Shown one piece after another: positions 35,982 through 45,007 of a stretch of DNA of 64,000 nucleotides. Position 1 is the stretch's first letter; each line of letters begins with the position of its first letter. The position numbers were made by a program, and so were the translations under genes. The notes beneath the pieces were generated by a model that made no database searches, was not told where the DNA came from, and saw nothing but the letters and a program-made list of their open reading frames with translations. Source of the DNA: DATJBF01 sp035516795. Lineage in GTDB: Bacteria; Verrucomicrobiota; Verrucomicrobiia; Palsa-1439. Location of the stretch: the NCBI GenBank assembly GCA_035516795.1, contig DATIZX010000076.1, positions 1 through 64,000 on the forward strand, in the 5' to 3' direction.

Positions 35982-36638
35982 CTATCCGATGAGCACCTTG
36001 GGACAATAAAACGCTTCCGCATACTTGCTGGGGGAATTGGATTCGAGTCCGCGCAAGCGGAGCAGCGCCAGAAACGTGTCGGCGTCGAACCACTGCTTAT
36101 TCTTCTGTGTTTTGAACGTCTCGCAGATGTAATGAACTTTGCGTTCGGCCAGGGATTTCTCCACATGGACGTAGGCATTGGGGGTCCCCATGTCGCCATC
36201 ATATTTTGGGATTTCGTATTCGAGAATCAGATGGTTGCGAAACGCATTCCACGTCAATTCCGCAATCAGCCGGTGGTCTTGGTGCAGGTCGCGCCGGTGA
36301 TGGGTAAAGATGATGTCCGGAGAGATCTGCTGGCTCAATTGCTGGACGAATTTTTTGATCCGATCGCCCGCGAACGGAAAATAACTGTCGCGGAATTTCC
36401 TGATGACAAGACGTTTCTGCCGGGCATTCCGCAGAAACAACTGCGCGCCTCTCCGCGCTTCCCGGGTTCTTGCAAGGTTCGCGCTCAAAACGATCCAATG
36501 AACGCAAAGGTTGGGATCCAACTCAGTTAGCTTCAGCAACGTGCCGCCGCAGCCGATTTCGATGTCATCGGCGTGGGCGCCGAGACACAATACCGTAAGC
36601 GGTGAGCCACTCTTGTGATTGAAACTTAGCGTGAGCAT
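35982..36638 (-). CDS. PIG-L family deacetylase
   Basis: 218 residues, core domain only. Metal motif CLGAHADDIEIGCGGTLL (near 18-35) with AHADD in place of the commoner PHPDD, followed by FTHHRRDLHQDHRLIAELTWNAFRN (near 110-134), the second metal site. A C-terminal YAEAFYCPKVLIG fits the deacetylase family that acts on UDP- or CDP-linked N-acetyl sugars. It is a separate lineage from the longer gene at 22203-23159. Confidence 0.87.
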   Translation of the reverse strand: MLTLSFNHKSGSPLTVLCLGAHADDIEIGCGGTLLKLTELDPNLCVHWIVLSANLARTREARRGAQLFLRNARQKRLVIRKFRDSYFPFAGDRIKKFVQQLSQQISPDIIFTHHRRDLHQDHRLIAELTWNAFRNHLILEYEIPKYDGDMGTPNAYVHVEKSLAERKVHYICETFKTQKNKQWFDADTFLALLRLRGLESNSPSKYAEAFYCPKVLIG

Positions 36639-36659
36639 CAGAACCGGGAGGACACTATC

Positions 36660-37460
36660 TCAATTGGCTTCGGCCTCATGCAAGGGATTCTTCCAAACTT
36701 CCCACGGGGCATTGCCGCGGGCGTGGAGTTCCTCGAGTTGCTGTTTGTCCTTGAAAGTGTCCATCGCGGCCCAGAATCCATCGTAACGAAAGGCGGCCAG
36801 TTGATGGTCCTGAATAAGCCGCTGGAATGGACCCTGCACGAGTTCTTCACCGTTCTGGACATAGTCGAAGATTTCTTTACGAAACACGTAGAAGCCGCCA
36901 TTGATGCGGATATTGGACCGATGAATGTCACGGATATCGGTGACCGCTCCTTGCTCGCTGAGCGAAACGAAATGATAGGTCAGGTTCGGCTTGACGCACA
37001 AGAAGGTAGCGATGGTGTTCTGCTGCTTGGCGAAATCGAGCAGGTCGGGCAGAGGCATGTTGGTCAGGCCATCGCTGTAGTTGGTCAGGAATACGTCTTC
37101 GCCATTGAGATAACGCTGCACGAGTTTCAACCGCTGCCCGACCGTGCAATACATGCCGGTATCCACGAATGTGATTTTCCAGTCTCGCATATCGCTACTC
37201 AGCAGTTCGACATTGCGCCCGCCATCACTGAGCACGAAATCGTTGAGCAGACATTCATTGTAATTGAGAAAGTGCTGCTTGATCAGGTCAGCCTTGTAAC
37301 CGAGGCACAGGATAAACTCGTTATGACCGTAATAGGCATAATACTTCATGACATGCCAGAGGATGGGCATGTTGCCAATCTTCACCAGGGGCTTGGGCAG
37401 GCTTTCCTCGGTATCTTTCAACCGCATGCCCAGCCCTCCACAAAACAAAACAACCTTCAT
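36660..37460 (-). CDS. Sugar-1-phosphate nucleotidyltransferase, cytidylyltransferase type
   Basis: 266 residues from the ATG at 37460; a longer open frame upstream overlaps the methyltransferase gene and is rejected. VVLFCGGLGMRLKDTEESLPKPLVKIGNMPILWHVM is the pyrophosphorylase signature with GGxGxR and KPL. NEFILCLGYKADLIKQHFLNY, YSDGLTNMPLPDLL and RINGGFYVFRKEIFDYV match glucose-1-phosphate cytidylyltransferase-like proteins. A second family member is at 39799-40572; the two differ substantially and probably activate different sugars. Confidence 0.85.
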   Translation of the reverse strand: MKVVLFCGGLGMRLKDTEESLPKPLVKIGNMPILWHVMKYYAYYGHNEFILCLGYKADLIKQHFLNYNECLLNDFVLSDGGRNVELLSSDMRDWKITFVDTGMYCTVGQRLKLVQRYLNGEDVFLTNYSDGLTNMPLPDLLDFAKQQNTIATFLCVKPNLTYHFVSLSEQGAVTDIRDIHRSNIRINGGFYVFRKEIFDYVQNGEELVQGPFQRLIQDHQLAAFRYDGFWAAMDTFKDKQQLEELHARGNAPWEVWKNPLHEAEAN

Positions 37461-37489
37461 AAGCCGGCTCCTTTTTTCTTTCCTTGACT

Positions 37490-38743
37490 CTAAGAAATAT
37501 CCAGCGGCGAAAACACCTGCACCTCGGGTATGGGCACCACGAATTGTCCACCCCAATTCTTGATAAATGCCATTTGCTGCATGATCTCGTCTTTGATGTT
37601 CCAAGGTAGGATCAATACAAAATCAGGTTTCGTTTCGCGAATCTTGTCCGGCGCATAAACCGGAATGTGGGTGCCGGGCAGAAACAACCCTTGTTTGTGT
37701 GGACTCCGGTCTACCGTGTAATCGAGGAAATCCGTTCTCGTGCCGCAGTAGTTGAGCAGCGTGTTGCCCTTGGCCGGGGCGCCGTAACCGGCAATGGTTT
37801 TGCCATTGCGTTTGGCAGCAATCAGAAAATCCAGCAGCTTGCGCTTGGTTTCCTTTACGCGTTCCGTGAACGAGAAATACGTCTCAAGTTGATCGAAACC
37901 AGCGGTCAATTCGCGCTGACGGAGTTCTTGCACGCGCGAAGTCACCGGATGCGACCCCTCCGCTGTATGCCGAACGTAAATTCGCAAGGACCCGCCGTGC
38001 GTGGGCAATTCCTCCACGTCGAACACGGTCATCGCGTGCGCTCCGAATATCTTCCCGACCACGAGCAGGGACAAGTATTGGTAATGCTCGTGGTAAATGG
38101 TGTCGAACTGGTTTTCCGCCATTAACCGCATCAGGTGCGGGAATTCCATTGTCAGCACGCCGGTCGGCCTGAGAAGAATCCGCAAACCCTCGACAAAATC
38201 GTTAATATCAGGCACATGGGCCAGCACGTTGTTGCCCACGAGGAGATCAGCCTGCGAATGGTCGCGCACGATTTCACGCGCCGTTTGTTCGCCGAGGAAT
38301 TTCATCACGGTAGGGATGCCCTTTTTCTCAGCAGCGGCAGCAGTGTTGGCAGTGGGCTCGATTCCCAGAACGGGAATCCCCTTCGCCAGAAAATACTGCA
38401 GCAAATATCCATCGTTGCATGCAACCTCGATCACCTGATGTTGTGGGCCCAGCGCGAGGCGCCCGGTAATCATTTCGACGTATTTTTTTGCATGCTCCAG
38501 CCAACTATCGGAGAAAGACGAGAAATACGCATAGTTGTCGCTGAAGATGTGTCGGGCGCTGATGCAATCAGCCACCTGTACCAAAAAGCAACTGGCGCAG
38601 ACCTTCACATGCAGCGGATAGAATGGCTCCATCTCGCCCAATTGCGCCGCATTCAGGAAATCATTTGAAATAGGCGATGCACCCAAATCAATGAACGTGT
38701 GCGCTAGCGGTGCACCACAAAAGCGACAGGATGGAGAGGTCAA
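37490..38743 (-). CDS. Zinc-binding class I SAM methyltransferase (C-methyltransferase type)
   Basis: 417 residues. I choose the TTG at 38743: a GGAGG lies 8 bases upstream (38752-38756) and the TTGA overlaps the previous stop, whereas no ATG fits. N-terminal zinc ribbon CRFCGAPL (near 6-13) paired with CASCFLVQ (near 56), then the SAM loop VIEVACNDGYLLQYFLAKG (near 105) and a C-terminal domain with GYGAPAKGNTLLNYCG (near 320) and FVLILPWNIKDEIMQQ. This three-domain arrangement is that of enzymes adding a C-methyl branch to NDP-keto-sugars. Confidence 0.85.
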   Translation of the reverse strand: MTSPSCRFCGAPLAHTFIDLGASPISNDFLNAAQLGEMEPFYPLHVKVCASCFLVQVADCISARHIFSDNYAYFSSFSDSWLEHAKKYVEMITGRLALGPQHQVIEVACNDGYLLQYFLAKGIPVLGIEPTANTAAAAEKKGIPTVMKFLGEQTAREIVRDHSQADLLVGNNVLAHVPDINDFVEGLRILLRPTGVLTMEFPHLMRLMAENQFDTIYHEHYQYLSLLVVGKIFGAHAMTVFDVEELPTHGGSLRIYVRHTAEGSHPVTSRVQELRQRELTAGFDQLETYFSFTERVKETKRKLLDFLIAAKRNGKTIAGYGAPAKGNTLLNYCGTRTDFLDYTVDRSPHKQGLFLPGTHIPVYAPDKIRETKPDFVLILPWNIKDEIMQQMAFIKNWGGQFVVPIPEVQVFSPLDIS

Positions 38744-39771
38744 GATGAATGCCTCCAATAGAAACGCTCGTCGATTTGCGCGGACTGCAGGAGGTGTTCG
38801 AGTTGTTTCAGCCGAGTGAACGCTCGGAACTCGAACACCTCGCGTGTCAGATTGATTTTCTCGAACACAGCCCGCAGTTCGCGCGCGCCGGTGTGCGCGT
38901 CGCGCTGGCAACGAAAACCGGGGAGACGGGAGGTGATTTTGTCGAAATTGACGCGATAACTCCGGTTATCCGCGCCCCGCGCGCCGAAAGTCAGCGCGCA
39001 GCCGGGGAAAGCTTCCGCGACAATTTCGGCGATCTCCCGCACCCGATAGTTCTGGCCGTTATCGCCAACGTTAAACACCTGATTGTGTATGACCTCGCGC
39101 GGTGCCTGGAGAGTGCAGGCTATCGCGTCACAGATGTCCAGGACGTGAACGAGAGGGCGCCACGGTGTGCCGTCACTGATCATTTTGATTTCCCTGGTTG
39201 TCCAGGCAAGACCGGCCAGGTTGTTGAGAACGATGTCGAAGCGCATGCGCGGCGACGCACCAAACGCCGTGGCATTGCGCAAGAAAGTCGGCGAAAAACT
39301 GTTGTCCGCCAACTCCCCGATATCGTGTTCCACGAGCACCTTGCATTGGGCATAAGCGGTCTGGGGATTGGGCGGCGATTCTTCCGTGACATTCTCGGAC
39401 GAGGCGACCCCATAAACGCTGCAGGAAGATGTGTAAACGAAGCGGGTGACCCCGACGTCTTTGGCTTTCCGGGCCAGGGCCACGCTGCCGACGTGGTTGA
39501 TTTCGAATGTGAGTTCTGGATTGTGCTGTCCCAGCGGGTCGTTGGAGAGTTCTGCCAAGTGCACGACTGCATCGTATCCGCGCAGATCGTCATGAGTGAT
39601 TCGCCGGATGTCTTTCTTGACGTGGTGTGCGACAGATGGGATTCCGTCATAAAGGAGACCATCGAGGTAAAAGCCGGTGTCCAAGCCTGTCACCTTGTGG
39701 CCCCGCTCACGAAGCATTGCCTCCAGCAACACCCCGATGTAGCCGTCGGTTCCGGTGACGAGTAGTTTCAT
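38740..39771 (-). CDS. NAD-dependent epimerase/dehydratase (extended SDR)
   Basis: 343 residues. VTGTDGYIGVLLEAMLRERG (5-24) is the dinucleotide-binding motif. YTSSCSVYG near 115 and AYAQCKVLVEH near 140 (Tyr-x3-Lys) form the catalytic site. HVLDICDAIACTLQ and VFNVGDNGQNYRVREIAEIV are family features. Its tail YWRHSS ends in a TGA that overlaps the TTG of the methyltransferase gene and carries that gene's ribosome-binding site. It probably modifies the nucleotide sugar made by the adjacent cytidylyltransferase. Confidence 0.87.
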   Translation of the reverse strand: MKLLVTGTDGYIGVLLEAMLRERGHKVTGLDTGFYLDGLLYDGIPSVAHHVKKDIRRITHDDLRGYDAVVHLAELSNDPLGQHNPELTFEINHVGSVALARKAKDVGVTRFVYTSSCSVYGVASSENVTEESPPNPQTAYAQCKVLVEHDIGELADNSFSPTFLRNATAFGASPRMRFDIVLNNLAGLAWTTREIKMISDGTPWRPLVHVLDICDAIACTLQAPREVIHNQVFNVGDNGQNYRVREIAEIVAEAFPGCALTFGARGADNRSYRVNFDKITSRLPGFRCQRDAHTGARELRAVFEKINLTREVFEFRAFTRLKQLEHLLQSAQIDERFYWRHSS

Positions 39772-39798
39772 GTCTTGCTCAGGCCAAGGGACACTCGA

Positions 39799-40572
39799 TC
39801 ACTTCCAGATTTTCCACGGAACATTTCCAGAGTGCCACATGTCTTCCAGAAGATTCTTTTCCTTCAAGGTATCCATGCACGACCAGAATCCGGTGTGCCG
39901 GTACCCCATGAGTTGGCCATCGCGGGCGAGGTTTTCGACGGGCGCATGTTCCCAAACCGTGTCATCGCCTTCGATGTAATCCAGGCATTTGCGGTGGAGC
40001 ACAAAATAACCTCCATTGATCCAGCCTTCGCTGGCTTCCGATTTTTCGTAGAACTCCCGCACGCGCTCGCCCTCGAATCCGATACGGCCGAATCGGGCTG
40101 GTGAGTGCACGGTAGTCACCGTCGCCAGCTTGCCATGCTCGTGATGAAACGCGGTGAGCGCCGTAAGGTCGAGGTCGGCCACGCCGTCCCCATACGTGAA
40201 CATGAACGTTTCATCTTTGGCGATCCATTTCGCGAGGCGTTTCAAACGGCCGCCGGTGTTGGTATTTAATCCCGTATCGATCAGGTGCACTTTCCATCGC
40301 GGTTGATTGCCATCGTGAATTTTGACCTTGCCTCCGGCGAGATCGACAGTCATGTCGTTGTTGAACGCGTAAAAATTCAGGAAATAATCTTTGATGATTT
40401 CCCCCCGATAACCGAGCGCAATGATGAACTCGGTGATGTTGTGGGCGGCGAAGATGTTCATGATGTGCCAGAGGATGGGACGACCCCCAATCTCGACCAT
40501 GGGTTTGGGACGCAACATCGTCTCTTCGGATAACCTCGAACCGAATCCGCCTGCCAGAATAATCGCTTTCAT
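39799..40572 (-). CDS. rfbF: Glucose-1-phosphate cytidylyltransferase
   Basis: 257 residues, the exact family length. KAIILAGGFGSRLSEETMLRPKPMVEIGGRPILWHIM contains the nucleotide-binding and KPM motifs; NITEFIIALGYRGEIIKDYFLNF, TYGDGVADLDLTAL and WINGGYFVLHRKCLDYI are characteristic of RfbF. It makes CDP-glucose from CTP and glucose-1-phosphate, the entry to CDP-dideoxyhexoses and related sugars. No CDP-glucose 4,6-dehydratase (RfbG) is in the window. The neighbouring epimerase/dehydratase may substitute, or RfbG may be elsewhere. Confidence 0.92.
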   Translation of the reverse strand: MKAIILAGGFGSRLSEETMLRPKPMVEIGGRPILWHIMNIFAAHNITEFIIALGYRGEIIKDYFLNFYAFNNDMTVDLAGGKVKIHDGNQPRWKVHLIDTGLNTNTGGRLKRLAKWIAKDETFMFTYGDGVADLDLTALTAFHHEHGKLATVTTVHSPARFGRIGFEGERVREFYEKSEASEGWINGGYFVLHRKCLDYIEGDDTVWEHAPVENLARDGQLMGYRHTGFWSCMDTLKEKNLLEDMWHSGNVPWKIWK

Positions 40573-41885
40573 TGCCTCATCTCACTCAGTTTATACACTC
40601 CTGATTCGTAAACCTCGACCCCGCAGTCATTGCGAATTTGCATGTACCAGCTTCCGATTTGTGCCGCCGCCTGCACCCGGGCTTCGGCTGTTCGCGATGG
40701 ATCGTAGCGCTCAAAGTATTCAACAATGCTCTCCACGGCATGTACTTGGTCCAGATGTTGCAAGGAAAGAATTGGGACTGTTTGGTTACCCGTGTAACGA
40801 TCGAAATCGGCGTACTTGTAATCGTAATAAGGACCAGAGGTCACCGGCACCGCGGGGCAGCCCCCCATCATGGAAAAGAGGCAGCCATGAAAGGACATGG
40901 AGATGGTGCCGTACGCTTGTTCCGATAAATCAATCAGGTCATACTCGTCTTTCAATCGCGCCACTTCGACGTTCAGTCGTCCCCCATTCGCATTCTGCAG
41001 ATGGGACAAGATTTGCAGGTCATCGCAAAATGCAGGATCACTCATCCCAAACAGCTTGAAAGGCAGGGCCAACCTTTGGTCGAGCGCTGCCAAGAAGGCG
41101 GCAAAGGCTTTCATCTCTGAGGCAGTGATGGCCCGCACGAAGTTGGTGCTCCGAAAATTGATCAAGATAAATGACCGGGCACGTTGGTACCGATGCTTCA
41201 CCGGATACAAACGTGTGCAGGCGAACACCTCGTCGAACAGGAGTTGGTGACCCGCAAATCCAAATTCTTCCACACACCGGGCGTTGCGACAGCGCACGTC
41301 TGTGAACAACGGTCGAATGAAGAAGCGGAAAAACCACCGTTGCGCCAATGTTTGCCGACCGTACTGTTGCGGACCGCAGAACACGTCTTTGTGATAAAAA
41401 CGGCAGAGCGCAAAATGCCAGAATAAGGGACAGGCGTTCGTCCAAAAAAACTGGGCCGACCACGCGCTCCCGCCATAGAAATAGCACGCCTCACAGCGCT
41501 CAATGTCGGCAGCGATGCCTTTGAGCAGCGAACGGTTCTCTCGCGTCGACAAGAGATGGAAGGGCAGATACAGAAACGCAGCCAACGCTCTGAGTGGCTC
41601 TGGGAACCGCAGGTGTCGCGCTTTGTTAAATAGTCTGGCATAAACATATAACAGGCCGGGTCGACAACTCAATTGGACTTTTGGCGCCGCTGCTGTTTCT
41701 GCCCGTTCGCATTGTGTCTTGTTGAATTGATCGTCGAACCATCCGCACTGTTCTTCTGAATGGATCAGACACTCCACGCCTTCCGAATCGCCCAGGCCGG
41801 CAATGACGCTGCGGAGAATGCATTCGTCTCCGAGAGAGGCCATGCCATTATACGACCCGAGCACTAGAAACAATTTCGTTTGCAC
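40569..41885 (-). CDS. Polysaccharide pyruvyl transferase
   Basis: 438 residues from the GTG at 41885, right after the upstream stop; a TTG 37 codons earlier is open but lies inside the preceding gene. LFLVLGSYNGMASLGDECILRSVI begins the GT-B-like fold. YFYGGSAWSAQFF near 150, LINFRSTNFVR near 265 and the C-terminal TISMSFHGCLFSMMGGCPAVPV near 345 (the SxRlHg-type loop) identify the PS_pyruv_trans family, which puts ketal-linked pyruvate on sugars. Start position uncertain by 37 codons. Confidence 0.8.
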   Translation of the reverse strand: MQTKLFLVLGSYNGMASLGDECILRSVIAGLGDSEGVECLIHSEEQCGWFDDQFNKTQCERAETAAAPKVQLSCRPGLLYVYARLFNKARHLRFPEPLRALAAFLYLPFHLLSTRENRSLLKGIAADIERCEACYFYGGSAWSAQFFWTNACPLFWHFALCRFYHKDVFCGPQQYGRQTLAQRWFFRFFIRPLFTDVRCRNARCVEEFGFAGHQLLFDEVFACTRLYPVKHRYQRARSFILINFRSTNFVRAITASEMKAFAAFLAALDQRLALPFKLFGMSDPAFCDDLQILSHLQNANGGRLNVEVARLKDEYDLIDLSEQAYGTISMSFHGCLFSMMGGCPAVPVTSGPYYDYKYADFDRYTGNQTVPILSLQHLDQVHAVESIVEYFERYDPSRTAEARVQAAAQIGSWYMQIRNDCGVEVYESGVYKLSEMRQ

Positions 41886-41887
41886 AT

Positions 41888-43195
41888 TCAGTTGCGGACG
41901 GCTCTCATGAAACGCAGTATGGGTGGTGGTACCATCGGCCGAAGCAGGGCTTTCATTTGCCTGCGCCGCTGTTGCCAGCGAGCTTGCTGAAGACAACGGG
42001 CAAGGAAGCGTTCGACGTCGGATTTGTTCTGCTCAACGGCCGTCTTAAGCAACGTCTGATACGTATCCTGCCGATACTCACCATCAAGAAGTTCATCAAA
42101 AACGGTACAGCCAGGCTGTGCCAAATTGGACAGAAACCTTTCTTCGTTGAACTCCACTGTTTCGAAGGGTACGCCATAAAGCCGGTACAAAACATAGTAG
42201 CGAAAGCATTTCTCGCAGTTCAGGCACCAGCGTTCGCCGCGATTGGCATAGCAAGAATATTGATAATGGCCGATGGAGGGATGGCGAGTCCATAAATTTT
42301 CAAACACAGTCAGTTTGTTCATTTCGCCGAGCCAGGGTTGATAATCGAATAGCGGAGCGAAGATTGCGGAGAGTGGTCCTGTGATCTCCGGGGTAAAGCA
42401 ATGGAAGCTGAGATCCTCTCCAAATTGTTGGATTTCGTTCCCCTGACACACCGTGCTCAACTCTTCGTCGACCACGAGGGGCGCGACCAGCGCCAGCAAT
42501 GATGGCGTGAACGAAACGGCGTTGGCGAACAGCGTACCGGTCACGATTCGTTCCTGAAGCGCCGGCTGCAATTGGGCCAACACGCCGTATACGTTGCTAT
42601 GGATATGCCGGAGCTGAAGCCCCAATTGGCTTGCGATACGGGAATCTTGCTCAAGTTTCGTTGGATTTCGTACAGGATCGCTCCCGATCCAGCCAGGGCC
42701 AAGAAAACTGATTAAGATCGGCTTGATGCCCTTGGCCAACAATTCACCAAGTACCAACAGACTTTCAGCCCCGCCGCCAAAAAAGAGACCGGTTTTACGC
42801 TGCGCGCTTTCCAATGAATGACATGGCGTATCTGCACCGGGCAACATCACCGGCGGTTCCATGTGGATTTCAACAGCTCTGCCAAAATGCCGCGCCGTTA
42901 TGTTCTTCACGAAATGTGGCCATCCGTTCAGGATTTGACGTAAGGCGTCAACTTCGTTGCCGCCGGCCTGCGGCTCGATCAAGGACGACTCTATCCGAAA
43001 CCGGCTTTCAGTGAAACTCAGGGGCAGTGAGGCTGGCAGGGCCAGATACAAGCTTGTCACACCCGCTGCTCGCTTGAGTGTGGACGGATACTCGACCCAA
43101 AATGAGTTTGGATAACCCGGGAAAGGATTGGGTTCCCAACGACATTCCAGTCGCCGAGAGGAGATCTCCTCGATGGAAATGACGTACTCGTTCAT
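41888..43195 (-). CDS. MurL-like/PP-loop-like protein
   Basis: 435 residues. TGLFFGGGAESLLVLGEL (135-150) resembles the ATP-binding SGGxDS/GGGKDS loop of adenylating enzymes, with Ala-Glu in place of Lys-Asp. The C-terminal CLNCEKC (324-330) is a Cys cluster placed as in MurL (UDP-MurNAc-L-Ala-L-Glu epimerase) and related proteins. The rest, with NSFWVEYPSTL and an N-terminal beta-rich part, I do not recognise. An amino-acid- or sugar-adenylating role on the glycan is inferred from the loop and from the asparagine-synthase-like neighbour. Confidence 0.5.
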   Translation of the reverse strand: MNEYVISIEEISSRRLECRWEPNPFPGYPNSFWVEYPSTLKRAAGVTSLYLALPASLPLSFTESRFRIESSLIEPQAGGNEVDALRQILNGWPHFVKNITARHFGRAVEIHMEPPVMLPGADTPCHSLESAQRKTGLFFGGGAESLLVLGELLAKGIKPILISFLGPGWIGSDPVRNPTKLEQDSRIASQLGLQLRHIHSNVYGVLAQLQPALQERIVTGTLFANAVSFTPSLLALVAPLVVDEELSTVCQGNEIQQFGEDLSFHCFTPEITGPLSAIFAPLFDYQPWLGEMNKLTVFENLWTRHPSIGHYQYSCYANRGERWCLNCEKCFRYYVLYRLYGVPFETVEFNEERFLSNLAQPGCTVFDELLDGEYRQDTYQTLLKTAVEQNKSDVERFLARCLQQARWQQRRRQMKALLRPMVPPPILRFMRAVRN

Positions 43196-43207
43196 GTAAC
43201 CGGCGCT

Positions 43208-45007
43208 CTATTCATGATCCTTGGCCCATAACAGCAAACCCAGGAGAAGTTTGGGCCCGGAGGCATCGGCCAGGCCGTCATGGAAGGACACTGTCGCCTG
43301 CGGAGGCGGCAGCAATTCATTCAGCACTTCGCTGTGGAACAGATGCTGAACGCACGACCGATATGGTTCACCTTCCTGGCGAACTGCCCGCCACGAGGCG
43401 CCATTGAAATCGTAGGTCCGGCAATAATAGCGCCGATCGACCGGGTGTACTTTTCGTCGGAGCGCTTCCCACGCCCGGCCATAGAGGTGCCAGGCAAGCA
43501 TCCAGCGGAACCGCGGGTGAATCGGCAGCGCATAGTCCGCATTCCGATCCAGTGGAAGAGCGGCCAAGTGGGGAAACCGGCAATGCAGCAACTCCAACTG
43601 TAGTCGTCGTTCTTCCAAGGTGACGACGGGCATCCCGCTCATGACTTCCAGGACTTTCTGATCGACATAAGGCTGCACCGGCCAGGCGCCAAAACAAAGC
43701 GGCCACAGCGCGCTTCCAACATGGAATCGCTGCCGGTGTTGCAGATGGGAGCACCAAGCCCGGTGCGATTCTTGATCGGCAGATCTCAGGTAAGCCGTTT
43801 CAAGCCCTGCAATCGTTTCGTCCACCAGGTCGCCAAACACTTCTCGCAGGAGCAGCTTCTTTAAAACTTTGGGTCGAATCGCCCACTCGTTGTGATGGGC
43901 AAAGTAAGTCCGGAAAGAAAAGTTGCCTTGGGAGGGTGAATAAGCTCCCTCGAGATGAGCGCCGCCCAAAATTACGTTCCCGAGATAACCGGTAACCACT
44001 CGCGGGTTGACTGCCCCCAAGGCCGGCGGAGTGCCCCAGTTCATGATCGTATTAAAGCCGTTGGCCAGATGCTCCCAACGAGCCTGACACTCCGCGTACC
44101 GGGGATAAGAACTGCCCGCGACATGAACGGGATGATGAGGAAACCCCAAAGTCCGCGCGACTCGCGAAGCACACCTGAAATCAATGTCGCTGGGCAACCC
44201 AAACGTCACCGCGACTGTATCGCGACGCCCTTGGCGTTTCAAAAATCCCCCCAGCATCCGTGAATCCAATCCGCCCGAGAGCAAGAGACTGTGGGATTGA
44301 GTTGCGCGCGCATGGCGCGTCACCGCCTCGTCAAGTGCGCCATCGATGAGACGCACCTGGGCTTCCAGCGGCAGATCGTAATATCTTGCAGAGAACGGGA
44401 TTCGATACTGCAACTTTTCTTGTGGCAATGCACCGGGACTCCATGCAAGGCAATGCCCCGGGGCCAACCGCCGCACGTTACGCCATAGGGTTTGACCATT
44501 GATCAGGTGCATGGTGAGCAAGATGCCGACCAATCCAGCCGCATTCAGCTCCATGTGGAAGCAAGGATGATATCGAAAGAGTTCCGGGCTTGAACCTACC
44601 AGCAAAACGTCCGGCCACCCGCAGTAATAGACGGGAAACAATCCGAGGATATCCGCACTGACAATAACCCCGTTATCTTGAAGGTGAACCACACCGGCAT
44701 GAAAACCGTCATAAGGCTCCGGCAAAGTTGCCGGCCAGACACTCCAATGATCCCGCATCTGCCGAGCGCTCACAGGCTGGATAGCCGACTTGGGAATCGC
44801 GTCTCCCCAAAGCACCGCGGCCCCGGTTTCATCAGCGCTTTGACTGACCGGCGCTTGCGGGTGGGCGGCCCAGAGGGCACAGAAATCGCCGCGAGCGCAA
44901 CGATCGGTCTTTAGCCCTTTCACCGGCGGCAACAACGGTTCGACCGTTTGGATAAACCGGTTGCGGCGCGTGGCGTCAGCGTCCACAATGATGAGAAAAC
45001 TGGCCAT
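43208..45007 (-). CDS. Asparagine-synthase-like protein without glutaminase cysteine
   Basis: 599 residues. The C-terminal half has a good PP-loop LLLSGGLDSRMLGGFL (242-257) and the surrounding synthetase-domain pattern. The N-terminus is MASFLIIVD, so the Cys2 of glutamine-dependent enzymes is absent, and the N-terminal domain is degenerate though it keeps GVIVSADILGLFPVYY. Such Cys-less members (beta-lactam and carbapenam synthetases, lasso-peptide cyclases) adenylate a carboxylate and use an amine instead of ammonia from glutamine. Here the product would be an amide on a sugar or lipid. It directly precedes the MurL-like gene, 12 bases apart. Confidence 0.75.
   Translation of the reverse strand: MASFLIIVDADATRRNRFIQTVEPLLPPVKGLKTDRCARGDFCALWAAHPQAPVSQSADETGAAVLWGDAIPKSAIQPVSARQMRDHWSVWPATLPEPYDGFHAGVVHLQDNGVIVSADILGLFPVYYCGWPDVLLVGSSPELFRYHPCFHMELNAAGLVGILLTMHLINGQTLWRNVRRLAPGHCLAWSPGALPQEKLQYRIPFSARYYDLPLEAQVRLIDGALDEAVTRHARATQSHSLLLSGGLDSRMLGGFLKRQGRRDTVAVTFGLPSDIDFRCASRVARTLGFPHHPVHVAGSSYPRYAECQARWEHLANGFNTIMNWGTPPALGAVNPRVVTGYLGNVILGGAHLEGAYSPSQGNFSFRTYFAHHNEWAIRPKVLKKLLLREVFGDLVDETIAGLETAYLRSADQESHRAWCSHLQHRQRFHVGSALWPLCFGAWPVQPYVDQKVLEVMSGMPVVTLEERRLQLELLHCRFPHLAALPLDRNADYALPIHPRFRWMLAWHLYGRAWEALRRKVHPVDRRYYCRTYDFNGASWRAVRQEGEPYRSCVQHLFHSEVLNELLPPPQATVSFHDGLADASGPKLLLGLLLWAKDHE

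Noticed and set aside
38749..39765. 338-codon plus-strand frame opposite the epimerase gene
   Set aside because: Nearly exact mirror of a clear SDR gene; long only because of codon-phase bias in a GC-rich sequence.
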